64,000 nt of DNA from Perca fluviatilis (taxonomy: Eukaryota > Chordata > Actinopteri > Perciformes > Percidae): the NCBI RefSeq assembly GCF_010015445.1, contig NC_053123.1:10761934-10825933 (forward strand), given 5' to 3'. The notes beneath the pieces are model-generated. The model had not been told where the DNA came from. It saw nothing but the letters and a program-made list of their open reading frames with translations, and searched no databases. How positions within the stretch are numbered: position 1 is the stretch's first letter; each line of letters begins with the position of its first letter. The position numbers were made by a program, and so were the translations under genes. This document shows positions 10,495 through 23,000 of this stretch, in pieces.

Positions 10495-11625
10495 TTGTTC
10501 ACCTCCTACCTCACCAACAGATCTCAATTCATATCCATCAACAACTGTACGTCTCATACCATACCGGTCCATCACGGAGTCCCTCAAGGTTCAGTGCTAG
10601 GTCCCCTTCTGTTTATCCTGTATATGCTTCCCCTTGGACTTATCATTCAAAATCACGGACTCAAATTCCACAGTTACGCAGACAACACACAACTATACCT
10701 CAGCACTAGATCCATCCCTCCTGCCACAGTATCAACCATCACAAAATGCCTCTCTGCAATAAAAACCTGGATGACTGCCAACTTCCTTAAACTCAACTAC
10801 AACAAATCTGAAATCATCATCATTGGTCCAAAATTACTACTCGCCTCCTCCCAAGATTTCGCTCTCTCCATCGCTGGACATACAGTCAACACCTCACTCC
10901 AGATCTGAAATCTTGGTTTCACTTTTGACCCCACACTCACTTTTAAGCCCCATATCCGTCATTTCACCAAAACTGCCTTTTTCCACTTACGTAACATTGC
11001 TCGTCTTCGCCCCACCCTCTTGACATCTGCTGCTGAAACTCTCATCCATGCATTCATTACATCACGACTTGACTACTGCAACAGCCTCCTATATGGTCTC
11101 CCTTCATCTGTTTTACAAAAACTGCAATACGTTCAAAACTCTGCTGCTCGCCTCCTCACCCACACCGGTTCAAGACAACACATCACCCCTGTCCTTCAAC
11201 AGCTTCACTGGCTCCCTGTACAACAGCACATCCATTACAAAGTTCTACTCATCACCTACAAAGCTCTCAATAATCTGGCCCCTCCATACCTCACAGACCT
11301 CTTACAGCACCATCGCCCCTCCAGATGCCTTCGCTCAGCTGACTTAAACCTCCTCAAACCCATCACCAAATCAAACCACCGAACTTTGGGGGACCGATCC
11401 TTTGCAATAGCTGCCCCCACCCTCTGGAACTCACTCCCTATCCACATCAGAAACACGGACTCACTGAACACCTATAAAAAACTGCTCAAAACTCATTTGT
11501 TTCAATTGGCCTATCCATAATTTTCAATAATCACTCATCTTGTTTGTTTGTTTGCTTCTTTCTTTCTTTTGTTTGTAAAGCGTCTTTGAGTTCCATGTAA
11601 AGCACTATATAAAACTTATGTATTA
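10495..11625 (+). mobile_element. L2-like LINE, 5'-truncated 3' end (RT and C-terminal region)
   Basis: The frame 10495-10908 carries RT motifs: HHGVPQGSVLGPLLFILY (motif B region) and SYADNTQLY, where the canonical YADD has become YADN. After a stop and frame change near 10905 the C-terminal region runs open to 11520 (SRLDYCNSLLYGLP, LQQLHWLPVQQHIHYK, RSFAIAAPTLWNSLP). The 3' tail resembles L2-type ends (GTAAAGCGTCTTTGAG then AAAGCACTATATAAA). The truncated start and inactive motif make this a dead copy. Confidence 0.85.
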
Positions 11626-12790
11626 TTCAGTGTGCCGATGTGCAATCGGCACAATGACTATTGTTTCTCATACTTATTATTCTTCATCTTCCGCCACATT
11701 TTTGTCCCGCTAAGGGTCACGAAGCGTTGCCAACACGCGCACACAAATTACATCATCACGTGGGTATCGCTTGGGAATGGTGTGCTATGACTTTTCTAAG
11801 AGATTTGCCGCACGGTTTTCATGAAATCGGCAAAAAACGGCGCAAAATTTCCCATAGACTTTAATGGGAAATGTTCGGCAAATCGCTTAACATCGCTCAA
11901 AACAACTCGTCTTTGGGACCATGCTGTATCGCCATACTTTAATTTAGAAAAAAAATTAAAAGTTTAAACCGAAGACAAGATTTTGGCCTTTATTGGGCTG
12001 AATGGGCATTCAGATATCAAGCACGGTTTCTACGAAATCACAGTTTACGTATCGTCGTCTTTTCAGACCGTTTCAGATTTTCCAATGTGTGTGTATGGGG
12101 CTGGAATGTTGAGAGTTAGAGTGGGAGTCAGAGTGGGGAGCTGAAGTACGATTCTCGGAAATTTTTCCAAACAAATTGGTCTATCTCCTACAGTTTTCCT
12201 TCTTCATACATCATACTTGGTCAAAATGTAGGAAATCTTGTGCCGGTCGCAAACATGTGACTATGGAATCCACCCGACGTACACTTTTTGCTCTAGACAC
12301 TCCAACTGCCAATAGAAACAGTGGAGTTGCAGTACGATTCGCTGAAATTTGTTTACAAACAAACTGCTCTCTCCCGTACAATTTTCACTCTACATACATC
12401 ATAGTTGGTCAAAATGTAGGAAATCTTGTCCCGGTCGCAGACATGTGACTATGGAAACCACCGGACCTTTACTTTTTGTTATTTTTAAACCAACTGCCAA
12501 TAGAACCTGTAACAAAAATGAAGCTGCAGTACTTCTTCAGACCGGTTGAGATTTTCCATTGTGTTTGTATGGGGAGAGAATGCTGAGAGCTAGAGGGTGA
12601 AGCTGCATTATGATTCTTTGAAAGTTTTCCAAACAAATTCCTGTCTACCCTACAGTTTTCCCTCTTTATACACCATAGTTGGTCAAAATGTAGGACATTT
12701 TGTGCCTGTCGCAGACATGTAACTATGGAATCCAACAGACGTACACTTTTGGCTCTCTTGATACCAACTGCCGACAGAAACTGAAAAAAA
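11626..12790. repeat. Unclassified repeat with about three degenerate tandem units
   Basis: Starts with a 9 bp stem palindrome (TGTGCCGAT / ATCGGCACA, 11631-11653). From about 12120 to 12780 three related units of roughly 190-240 bp recur, each holding TTGGTCAAAATGTAGGA followed by a GTCGCAGACATGT-like run and ACTATGGAA (near 12218, 12406, 12680). The segment CAGACCG...GAGATTTTCCA...TATGGGG also occurs twice (12064 and 12539). No transposase is seen. I do not recognise the family. Confidence 0.6.
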
Positions 12791-12794
12791 GTAT

Positions 12795-13046
12795 TTGAAG
12801 TATGCAGATGGTTCCCTGTTTGTTACCTGCTCTGTGTCCCATTTATTTCATACCACAAACATAAAAACCACATCAATGCGTTCGCCAGACTTTTATCTCT
12901 CTGGTGATCATAATATTTTGCCGTTTGGACCCACGGTTTTTGAATTACAGAAGAAACCTAAGAGGATTAATTATCATTACATGGATATGTTTGACCCATG
13001 GAAGACACTGTCTCCCCCTACCCCTGCACTGTGGAAATCACCATAG
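12795..13046 (+). other. 83-codon open frame, unrecognised
   Basis: Open frame between the tandem repeat and the GA-rich tract, ending DMFDPWKTLSPPTPALWKSP. No known motif, no coding neighbour, no clear start context. It is listed because the stretch holds nothing else; it may be chance or an exonic remnant. Confidence 0.12.
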
Positions 13047-13080
13047 CAACAAGTTCTGACACAGACACATTCCATCATGG

Positions 13081-13233
13081 TGACTTCTGGAAGGGAGGAA
13101 GGGAGAGAGGGAGGGAGGAAGGAGAGAGGAAGGGAGGAAGGAAGGAAGGAAGGAAGGAAGGAAGGGAGGAAGGGAAGGAGGGATAGAGAGGAAGGGGAAG
13201 AGAGAGAAGAGAGAGAGAGGGAGTGAAGATGGA
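13081..13233. repeat. Purine-rich microsatellite (GGAA/GGGA/GA)n
   Basis: Plus strand is almost entirely G and A, with GGAA repeats at 13130-13175 and GAGA runs to 13230. Confidence 0.9.
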
Positions 13234-13235
13234 GG

Positions 13236-13252
13236 GACCACACACACACATT

Positions 13253-13286
<34 letters not shown>

Positions 13287-13947
13287 TCTCTCACACACAC
13301 ACACACACCACACACACACACACACACACATACATACATAAAACACACACACACACACACAAAAGAAGCGATCTCCACCAATCAGAAACATAGTTACACT
13401 TAGCATTGTGGTTAATGTAGTACTTCTTTAATGACATCCGTGTCAAACATACATCTCCCTTCTCTAACACACACACACACCCGCGCGAACTCACACACAC
13501 ACACACACACAAACATACACTCCACACACACACACACACATAATTCTTTCCTCTCTCTAAAAAAACACACACACACACACACAGATCTCTCTCACCACAC
13601 ACACACACACACACACCCACACACACACACACACCCACACACACACCCATACACACAGAGAGCGATCTCCACCAATCAGAAACATAGTTACACTTAGCAT
13701 TGTGGTTAATGTAGTACTTCTTTATGACATCTGTCAAACATACATCTCCCTTAACACACACGTGCACCGCACACACACAAACATACACTCACACACACAC
13801 CCACACCCACACACACATATTCTTTCTCTCTCAAACACACACACACACACACACACAAACAAACACACAAACACACACCACACACTCACACACATTCTCT
13901 CTCACACACACACACACACAAATACACTCACACACACACACACACAT

Positions 13948-13978
<31 letters not shown>

Positions 13979-14068
13979 ACAAATAACACACACACACACA
14001 CACACACATACACAGACTCTCACACACACACACACACACACACGCACACTCACTCACTCACTCACTCA

Positions 14069-14116
<48 letters not shown>

Positions 14117-14117
14117 T
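13236..14117. repeat. Compound (CA)n microsatellite with embedded direct repeats
   Basis: About 880 bp of CA dinucleotides broken by TCTCTC, ACTC and TACATA interruptions. A roughly 95 bp non-CA segment (CGATCTCCACCAATCAG to CATACATCTCCCTT) occurs twice, at 13367-13462 and 13662-13754, with small indels. Long open frames on both strands here are repeat artefacts. Confidence 0.95.
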
Positions 14118-14122
14118 CATCT

Positions 14123-14368
14123 CTAAACCCACCAGACTCCATGTAAATAAAGAGTCATTTAAGCATCGTAAAACACACTACATTAAAAGTCAACAGAAAC
14201 AAAATAAAACTAGAAAAAGCCGTTTTTGGTTTTCTCTACACTTTTCCAACCATCACAACTCTAGTGTTGGTTGAAATAAACACATAGGTTACCGAGTTAC
14301 ATGTGAAAATGTGTTGGCTCTATTCACGCTAAAAGTACTATTTTTTGAATGGAGTCTGGTGGGTTTAG
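14123..14368. mobile_element. Small MITE with 20 bp perfect terminal inverted repeats
   Basis: CTAAACCCACCAGACTCCAT at 14123-14142 is perfectly inverted at 14349-14368. The 246 bp body has no coding capacity. The same terminal motif, followed by TGTAAATAATCAGTAC, recurs at 15637. Superfamily not determined; no clear target duplication. Confidence 0.65.
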
Positions 14369-15356
14369 CGCTAGCTTCTTCATAGCTGTTTCTGGTAAAC
14401 ATAAAGGTCTTAAATAGGTTTTAAAAAGGTACATCTCTGAAGGGTTAAGACAATTAACACTTCACCATTAAATCAACACTGTATGTATTTAAAATGTAAG
14501 CAAATTATATATATTTATTACATGGCTTGCTTGAATTCTAATGTAGAATGCGGTCTGTTATTTCTTGATAACAGACCGCTGCTAAGGATAACACACCGTT
14601 GCCATGCAAAAGCAGAGCGTTGCCATGGACGCAGTTCTGTTCACTCTGGAGGACAGCTATCAATCAATCCGCTGAAAAGAAGTCCGGATAATTTAGCCTA
14701 TCAGCTGTGGCAAAAAGTGGGGAAACGTGGAGCAACTTCTGTCCTCCAAGCAATGACAGCAGATCTGATGAGCGTCTATCGCTAGTATCTTTCTAAACCA
14801 TCTATGATCGCTAGCTACGCAGCAACAGCCGTAGGGACAACAACGCTAATTAGTTAGCTTACATTGCAACTTGTTTAACGTTAACTTACAGGTGTTTCAA
14901 CATGCAGTGGCTCTGCAAAAAGGAAACGAGATGAATGAGGACATAAACGTCCACATAAATATTCCCAAAGAAGCCATTCACCGTGTCTCACTTCACCGTC
15001 AACATAAATGTTCAGTTTACTGTAAATTAGAGCAGCTGATAGCCCGCTAGCTCACTACAACGCTTCAGCTAATGTTGTGTCAATTCCTGCAGTGATTAAA
15101 ACAGCAGCTGGGTCATTTGTCCACCACGGCAGCACCTCATAAAATATACGGCTACTACCACAGCCCGTAAGGTGGTGTTGAGTAGCTAATAGACGAAGGA
15201 TTGCATTACAGAGTTTTTACGTTGCTATGGACGCAGGATTCCAACCGTAGAGACGGAACGGACTATTTTCTCTAGTGGAAGCAATTCAATCGTATTTAAA
15301 TCAATAAACTCCCATTTAAATCAATATTTTGTCAAGTTATTAGTCAAATTATTGAT
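14369..15356. repeat. Unclassified interspersed sequence with hairpin at 14550-14580
   Basis: Contains a perfect 12 bp stem (GCGGTCTGTTAT / ATAACAGACCGC) around a 6 nt loop. The flanking GCTAAGGATAACACACCGTTGCC-type sequence has the look of an interspersed element. Longest open frame is 100 codons with no motif. No gene is supported. Confidence 0.4.
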
Positions 15357-15378
15357 TTATTTGGTAAGTAGCCATGTA

Positions 15379-15607
15379 ATAAGCGGGATAATGTAGAGTG
15401 AGGCGGTTGTTATAGCGAATACAACCCCTTCAGGCTGATTCAAGACCCCTCCGCTAGCGTAATAAAGCGGGATAATGTAGAGTGAGGCGGTTGTTATAGC
15501 GAATACAACCCCTTCAGGCTGATTCAAGACCCCTCCGCTTCGCGTCCTGATCACCCTGTCGGGGTTGTATTCGCTATAACAACCGCCTCGCTCTACATTA
15601 TCCCTTA
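15379..15607. repeat. 87 bp tandem duplication followed by an inverted copy (foldback)
   Basis: A unit containing GATAATGTAGAGTGAGGCGG and TTGTTATAGCGAATACAACC occurs at about 15385 and again 87 bp later. The same about 42 bp core is inverted at 15560-15603, so the second and third copies can form a long stem. Probably a MITE or foldback element rearranged by slippage. Confidence 0.7.
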
Positions 15608-15636
15608 CATATATTGAATTGCTGAGGCTTGTGTCG

Positions 15637-15732
15637 CTAAACCCACCAGACTCCATGTAAATAATCAGTACTTTAAGCATCCTTAACCCACAAGACTCCA
15701 TGTAAATAATCAGTACTTTAAGCATCCTAAAT
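15637..15732. repeat. 47 bp tandem duplication sharing the 14123 MITE terminus
   Basis: ACCCACCAGACTCCATGT plus AAATAATCAGTACTTTAAGC is repeated twice head to tail (start about 15641 and 15688). The first half matches the terminal motif of the 14123-14368 MITE. Confidence 0.75.
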
Positions 15733-15756
15733 CCATTAAACTCCTATTCGTATTTG

Positions 15757-15760
<4 letters not shown>

Positions 15761-15821
<61 letters not shown>

Positions 15822-15822
15822 T
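15761..15822. repeat. (CT)n microsatellite
   Basis: About 60 bases of CT repeats with single interruptions. Confidence 0.95.
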
Positions 15823-16138
15823 GTGTGACAGTGTGACATATGTATCTACTTAGCTAATGTTATTTGGATGTGCACCAAGTAGGAGGCACACTGTAAAAAT
15901 TTCTTCCGGAATTTTCTAGTTATTATTATTATTATAAATGTGTAGTCTGAGTACCTATTTTTGCCTGAAAACTATTTTTTAAAACAAAAAAATAATAATG
16001 TAAAACCATTCAACTAATTGCCTTTATCACTATATCATTTAACCACTTTTAACCATTTTTACTTACAATAAATTATTTATTAGACTATATAAAATCATCT
16101 GATCACTGTCAAACCTACAGTACGCCGGCAATGCAATC

Positions 16139-16648
16139 TTAAAGTGCTCATATTATGCTTTTTGGCGTTTTCCCTTTCCTTTATTGTGTTATATATCTTT
16201 ATTGTGCCTGTAATAGGCTTCCAAAGTGAAAAAGCCCAAAGTCCACCCCAACGGGACTTACCATTTTCCAGAGAAAACACTGTTCACAAACTGCCCCAAA
16301 CAGCTCTATTGTAGTCCAGCCTTTACTTCCGTGACAAACGTGTGTCTCTTTGTAACACACGTTATAATGCTCACCTAGCTGCTAGAGTGGCACGTCCTCA
16401 TACGCTGCTTCTGACTGGCTAGCAGTCCTTACCTAGCTACTGTGCATGTGTGACTCCCAACAAAGATGGTGCAGAGAGATGTCTCACTCTGTAGCTAAAA
16501 CAGAGAGCTCAACATAGGGTGAAAAGATGAGCTGCAACAATGTAGAGTACAACAAAAATGTGGTGTTTTTTTGAAAATTAAACCTATTCTGATATAACCT
16601 CTAAATAAAATTATGAACCTGAAAATGAGCATAATATGAGCACTTTAA
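16139..16648. mobile_element. MITE with TTAA ends (family also at 60589, opposite orientation)
   Basis: Begins TTAAAGTGCTCATATTATGC and ends in its inverse (GCATAATATGAGCACTTTAA); TTAA at both ends may be the target duplication. The 510 bp body is non-coding. Body sequence corresponds to the reverse complement of 60589-61113, including the segment around TAACACACGTTATAATGCTC. Confidence 0.85.
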
Positions 16649-16940
16649 GATAAATCGTGAGAAAAACAAAACATGAATAGAAAATAATGATACTGATAAT
16701 GATAGAAACAATGATAATAGTGTAGGAAACCTATTCCCAGGACTCTCGTCCAAAATAAAGCAGGTTATTGAATCAATCTCCTCTCCCCTCTAACCTCTGT
16801 GCTGGCCTGTGCAATGATTGATACAATGCATGTAAGAGAGTGGGCAACTCAACCAAACTTCAGTGCAACACTCAAAGATAACATGAAATAGAAATGCATG
16901 AGTAACAGTTTAAATCCAAGTCAAAGTCAATGCACCGGCA
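16649..16940. other. No gene recognised (292 bp)
   Basis: Short AT-rich spacer between the TTAA MITE and the Tc1 element. Confidence 0.5.
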
Positions 16941-16942
16941 TA

Positions 16943-18572
16943 CAGTGCCTTCGCGAAAGTATCGGCCCCTTGAACTTTTCGACCTTTTGCCACATTTCAG
17001 GCCTCAAACATAAAGATATAAAACTGTAATTTTTTGTGAAGAATCAACAACAAGTGGGACACAATCATGAAGTGGAACGAAATTTATTGGATATTTCAAA
17101 CCTTTTAAACAAATAAAAAACTGAAATATTGGGGTCGCAAAATTATTCAGCCCCCTTAAGTTAATACTTTGTAGCGCCACCTTTTGCTGCGATTACAGCT
17201 GTAAGTGGCTTGGGGTATGTCTCTATCAGTTTAGACATCGTAGAGACTGAAATCTTTGCCCATTCCTCCTTGCATAACAAAAGCGCTCGCGCCAGTGAGG
17301 TTGGATGGAGAGCGTTTGTGAACAGCAGTTTTCAGTTCTTTCCACAGATTCTCGATTGGATTCAGGTCTGGACTTTGACTTGGCCATTCTAACACCTGGA
17401 TATGTTTATTTGTGAACCATTCCATTGTAGATTTTGCTTTATGTTTTGGATCATTGTCTTGTTGGAAGACAAATCTCTGTCCCAGTCTCATGCAGATGCA
17501 GACTCCATCAGGTTTTCTTCCAGAATGGTCCTGTATTTGGCTCCATCCATCTTCCCATCAATTTTAACCATCTTCCCTGTCCCTGCTGAAGAAAAGCAGG
17601 CCCAAACCATGATGCTGCCACCACCATGTTTGACAGTGGGGATGGTGTGTTCAGGAGTGATGAGCTGTGTTGCTTTTACGCCAAACATAACGTTTTGCAT
17701 TGTTGCCCAAAGCGTTCGATTTTAGTTTCATCTGACCACAGCACCTTCTTCCACATGTTTGGTGTGTCTCCCAGGTGGCTTTTGGCAAACTTTAAACGAC
17801 ACTTTTTATGGATATCTTTAAGAAATGGCTTTCTTCTTGCCACTCTTCCATAAAGGCCAGATTTGTGTACGTATCCGACTGATTGTTGTCCTATGGACAG
17901 AGTCTCCCACCTCAGCTGTAGATCTCTGCAGTTCATCCAGAGTGATCATGGGCCTCTTGGCTGCATCTCTGATCAGTCTTCTCATTGTATGAGCTGAAAG
18001 TTTAGAGGGACGGCCGGGTCTTCGTAGACTTGTAGTGGTCTGATACTCCTTCCATTTCAATATTATCGCTTGCACAGTGCTCCTTGGGATGTTTAAAGCT
18101 TGGGAAATCTTTTGGTATCCAAATCCGGCTTGAAACTTCTCCACAACAATATCTCGGACCTGCCTGGTGTGTTGCCTTGTTCTTCATGATGCTCTCTGCG
18201 CTTTACAGGACCTCTGAGACTATCACAGAGCAGGTGCATTTATACGGAGACTTGATTACACACAGCTGGATTCTATTTATCATCATTAGTCATTTAAGGT
18301 CAACATTGGATCATTCAGAGATCTTCACTGAACTTCTGGAGAGTTTGCTGCACTGAAGAAAGGGGCTGAATAATTTTGTGCCGCCCACTTTTTCAGTTTT
18401 TATTTGTTAAAAAAGTTTGAAATAGCCAATGAATTTCGTTCCACTTCATAATTGGGACCCACTTGTTGTTGATTCTTCACAAAAATTACAGTTTTATATC
18501 TTTATGTTTGAGGCCTGAAATGTGGCAAAGGTCGAAACGTTCAAGGGGCCGAATACTTTCGCAAAGGCACTG
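16943..18572 (-). mobile_element. Tc1-type DNA transposon, complete ends, inactive transposase
   Basis: 1,630 bp. Begins CAGTGCCTTCGCGAAAGTAT and ends in the inverse (ACTTTCGCAAAGGCACTG), flanked on both sides by TA (16941-16942, 18573-18574), the expected Tc1/mariner target. Inverted repeats of about 215 bp (16943-17160 and 18358-18572) include inner similarity, as in the long-repeat IR/DR group of fish Tc1 elements. One minus-strand transposase lies between them. Confidence 0.95.
17231..18190 (-). pseudogene. Tc1 transposase (DD34E), frameshifted
   Basis: Minus-strand blocks in order: the N-terminal DNA-binding helix-turn-helix (FGYQKISQALNIPRSTVQAI), a linker with GRPSKLS, first catalytic Asp in [23 protein letters not shown], second Asp in [12 protein letters not shown], and the Glu in [15 protein letters not shown]. 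The DDE residues are all visible but lie in different frames. Shifts are near 18150, 17870-17900, 17695, 17490 and 17300. The enzyme would bind the long inverted repeats and cut and paste the element into TA. This copy is inactive as read but could be mobilised in trans. Confidence 0.93.
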
Positions 18573-18574
18573 TA

Positions 18575-19673
18575 TATGTTCAGATATCAATCCTTTTAGA
18601 ATATCTCACAGATTCATCTGTTAGCCCAACGAATAATGTTCATCCTCTATACTGTAGGATAGTACAGGTTTCAGTAGTTCCCATTTTCACTTTACTGTCC
18701 TGATTTATTCCCATGAGGCACTTTTCAGCTTCAGTTGAGGAATACTCCCAAGACTGTGCATCAAACTCCCTTTAGCTGGGTAGAATACTCCCTTTGTGCA
18801 GCTCCACCAATTCATCAGGAAAGAACATGACGTCTTCCCTGTACAGAGCCTTGCCTGTGGTTTTGCTGCTTGTATTACTTGAACTTTCTCCTTGAATTTT
18901 AGAATCATATCAACTCTTCAGAATGTAAAATTACTGGGATATGTGTTGCTGATGTAGGTAGCCTTTGTGCTTCCCTAATGATGTTGAGTGGTGTCAGAAA
19001 GTGGCCTTAAATTGTACTTTTTCGCTTTTTGTAAAATACAGAAATCACTTCACGCTATCAGTTTTATTTTTATTTTATTTTTTTATTTTTTTTTATTGGT
19101 ATACAGAGCATTACAGAAAAACATTAACCATTAAAGACACCTTGCATCCTTCCCAGCACCCCTACCCTCTCAAAAGCAAGGCAACAAATACACAATTCAA
19201 GGACATATTCACAAAGATAAACAGAGACAAGCAATAGAATCCACATCAGTAAGATAAAAAAAAAAGCTTTTGGCCAACCTCCAGATTATTACCCTTTACA
19301 TTTCTCATGGATTTCACATACAGATAATAAAAACAAACAAACAAACAAACAAAAAAACACTTGCCTGTCTTTTGATAACTTGTGCATAATCTTCAATAAA
19401 AGGTCTGTCTGTTACCACAAACAGAACTATATATATACATTATAGAACTGGGAGAAATGTGTGTACTTGAATTAAATGCATATAGTATACATTATGTAAA
19501 GTCTACTCTTCTGGGAGCAATATATACGAAGAAGATATTGGGGGAGTTAGCGTTATCAGCTGAATAGCTTAGCGCAGGGCTAATGGATCCATGTTTGTAT
19601 CTCGTAAATGACCCCAATAATTATGCCCGAAATGATACCAAACTTCTACACTAGTACAAATAGGTTATGCACT
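18575..19673. other. No gene recognised (1.1 kb), with T-rich run and (AAAC)n
   Basis: Contains a T/A-rich run near 19055-19100 that may be the end of a retrotransposed sequence, and AAAC repeats at 19331-19360. No open frame with motifs. Confidence 0.5.
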
Positions 19674-20076
19674 CATAAAACGATGGATTGGAAAGTTTGT
19701 AAGTACTCCAGAAGTTTATGTAAATAACACTTGCCTGTTGGCTTCTGCTCGAGTGCTTAGGGACGTCTACAAATTACAACACCGAAAAGAGATGCAACAA
19801 AAATGTTTATAATTTAACTTTGTTTTTTAAAGTCAGTGCTGTAGTATAACTAGCAAGAGACAAGTTATAATTGAGGTAAGTTTGGAGACATTACCTTATT
19901 TAATCATTAAATTAATAAATATTGTTGTTGTATCTCTTTTCGGTGTTGTAATTTGTAGACGTCCCTAAGCACTCTTACTTCCCGGTAGCAGAAGAAGCAG
20001 TAGCAGCAGAGACCAGAATCCAACAGGCAAGTGTTATTTACATAAACTTCTAATGTACCAATCCATCGTTTTATGA
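19674..20076. mobile_element. Foldback/MITE abutting the satellite array
   Basis: CATAAAACGATGGATTGG at 19675 is inverted at about 20059-20075. TAAATAACACTTGCCTGTTG at 19721 and GGACGTCTACAAATTACAAC at 19761 are inverted at 20020-20040 and 19936-19955. The arms are about 117 and 145 bp with a 140 bp AT-rich loop. Sequence immediately right of the second arm is already satellite (CAGTTATTACAGTTGG). No matching target duplication is visible. Confidence 0.8.
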
Positions 20077-23000
20077 CAGTTATTACAGTTGGAAATAACA
20101 GACATTACAGTTAGACATTACAGAAATTACAGTAGGACATTACAGACATTACAGTTGGACATTACAGACATTACAGTTGGACATTACAGTTAGACATTAC
20201 AGACATTACAGTTGGACATTACAGACATTACAGTTGGACATTACAGACATTACAGTTGGACATTACAGTTGGACATTACAGACATTACAGTTGGACATTA
20301 CAGACATTACAGTTGGACATTACAGTTAGACATTACAGACATTACAGTTAGACATTACAGACATTACAGTTGGACATTACAGACATTACAGTTAGACATT
20401 ACAGACATTACAGTTGGACATTACAGACATTACAGTTGGACATTACAGTTGGACATTACAGACATTACAGTTGGACAATACAGACATTACAGTAGGACAT
20501 TACAGACATTACAGTTGGACATTACAGTTGGACATTACAGACATTACAGTTAGACATTACAGACATTACAGTTAGACATTACATACATTACAGTTGGACA
20601 TTACAGACATTACAGTTGGACATTACAGACATTACAGTTAGACATTTCAGACATTACAGTTAGACATTACAGACATTACAGTTGGACATTACAGACATTA
20701 CAGTTGGACATTACAGACATTACAGTTTGAAATTACAGTTGGACATTACAGACATTACAGTTGGACATTACAGTTAGAAATTACAGACATTACATTTGGA
20801 CATTACAGACATTACAGTTGGACATTACAGACATTACAGTTGGACATTACAGTTGGACATTACAGTTAGACATTACAGACATTACAGTTGGACATTACAG
20901 ACATTACAGTTGGACATTACAGACATTACAGTTGGACATTACAGTTGGACATTACAGACATTACAGTTGGACATTACAGACATTACAGTTGGACATTACA
21001 GTTGGACATTACAGACATTACAGTTGGACATTACAGTTGGACATAACAGTTAGACATTACAGACATTACAGTTGGACATTACAGTTAGACATTACAGACA
21101 TTACAGTTGGACATTACAGTTAGACATTACCGACATTACAGTTGGATATTACAGACATTACAGTTGGAAATTACAGTTGGACATTACAGACATTACAGTG
21201 GACATTACAGTTGGACATTACAGACATTACAGTTGGACATTACAGACATTACAGTTGGACATTACAGTTAGACATTACACATTACAGTTGGACATTATAG
21301 ACATTACAGTTGAACATTACAGTTGTACATTACAGACATTACAGTTGGACATTACAGTTGGACATTACAGACATTACAGTTGGACATTACAGACATTACA
21401 GTTGGACATTACAGTTAGACATTACAGACATTACAGTTGGACATTACAGTTGTACATTACAGACATTACAGTTGGACATTACAGTTGGACATTACAGACA
21501 TTACAGTTGGACATTACAGACATTACAGTTGGAAATTACAGTTGGACATTACAGTTGGACATTACAGTTGGACATTACAGTTAGACATTACAGACATTAC
21601 AGTTGGACATTACAGACATTACAGTTGGACATTACAGTTGGACATTACAGACATTACAGTTGGACATTACAGTTGGACATTACAGACATTACAGTTGGAC
21701 ATTACAGACATTACAGTTGGACATTACAGTTGGACATTACAGACATTACAGTTGGACATTACAGACATTACAGTTGGACATTACAGACATTACAGTTGGA
21801 AATTACAGTTGGACATTACAGACATTACAGTTGGACATTACAGTTGGACATTACAGACATTACAGTTGGACATTACAGACATTACAGTTGGACATTACAG
21901 TTGGACATTACAGTTAGACATTACAGACATTACAGTTGGACATTACAGACATTACAGTTGGACATTACAGTTGGACATTACAGACATTACAGTGGACATT
22001 ACAGTTGGACATTACACATTACAGTTGGACATTATAGACATTACAGTTGAACATTACATTTGGACATTACAGACATTACAGTTGGACATTACAGACATTA
22101 CAGTTGGACATTACAGACATTACAGTTGGAAATTACAGTTGGACATTACAGACATTACAGTTGGACATTACAGTTGGACATTACAGACATTACAGTTGGA
22201 CATTACAGACATTACAGTTGGACATTACAGTTGGACATTACAGTTAGACATTACAGACATTACAGTTGGACATTACAGACATTACAGTTGGACATTACAG
22301 TTGGACATTACAGACATTACAGTTGGAAATTACAGTTGGACATTACAGACATTACAGTTGGACATTACAGTTGGACATTACAGACATTACAGTTGGACAT
22401 TACAGACATTACAGTTGGACATTACAGTTGGACATTACAGTTAGACATTACAGACATTACAGTTGGACATTACAGACATTACAGTTGGAAATTACAGTTG
22501 GACATTACAGACATTACAGTTGGACATTACAGTTGGACATTACAGACATTACAGTTGGACATTACAGACATTACAGTTGGACATTACAGTTGGACATTAC
22601 AGTTAGACATTACAGACATTACAGTTGGACATTACAGACATTACAGTTGGACATTACAGTTGGACATTACAGACATTACAGTTGGACATTACAGTTGGAC
22701 ATTACAGACATTACAGTTGGACATTACAGACATTACAGTTGGACATTACAGTTGGACATTACAGTTAGACATTACAGACATTACAGTTGGACATTACAGA
22801 CATTACAGTTGGACATTACAGTTGGACATTACAGACATTACAGTTGGACATTACAGTTGGACATAACAGTTAGACATTACAGACATTACAGTTGGACATT
22901 ACAGTTAGACATTACAGACATTACAGTTGGACATTACAGTTAGACATTACAGACATTACAGTTGGACATTACAGACATTACAGTTGGAAATTACAGTTGG

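Noticed and set aside
12977..14146. Cys/Val-rich and Thr/His-rich open frames on both strands
   Set aside because: Translations of CA/TG and GGAA microsatellites, low complexity with no independent support.
16943..18572. Active Tc1 transposon
   Set aside because: Ends and catalytic residues are visible, but at least five frame changes separate the coding blocks.
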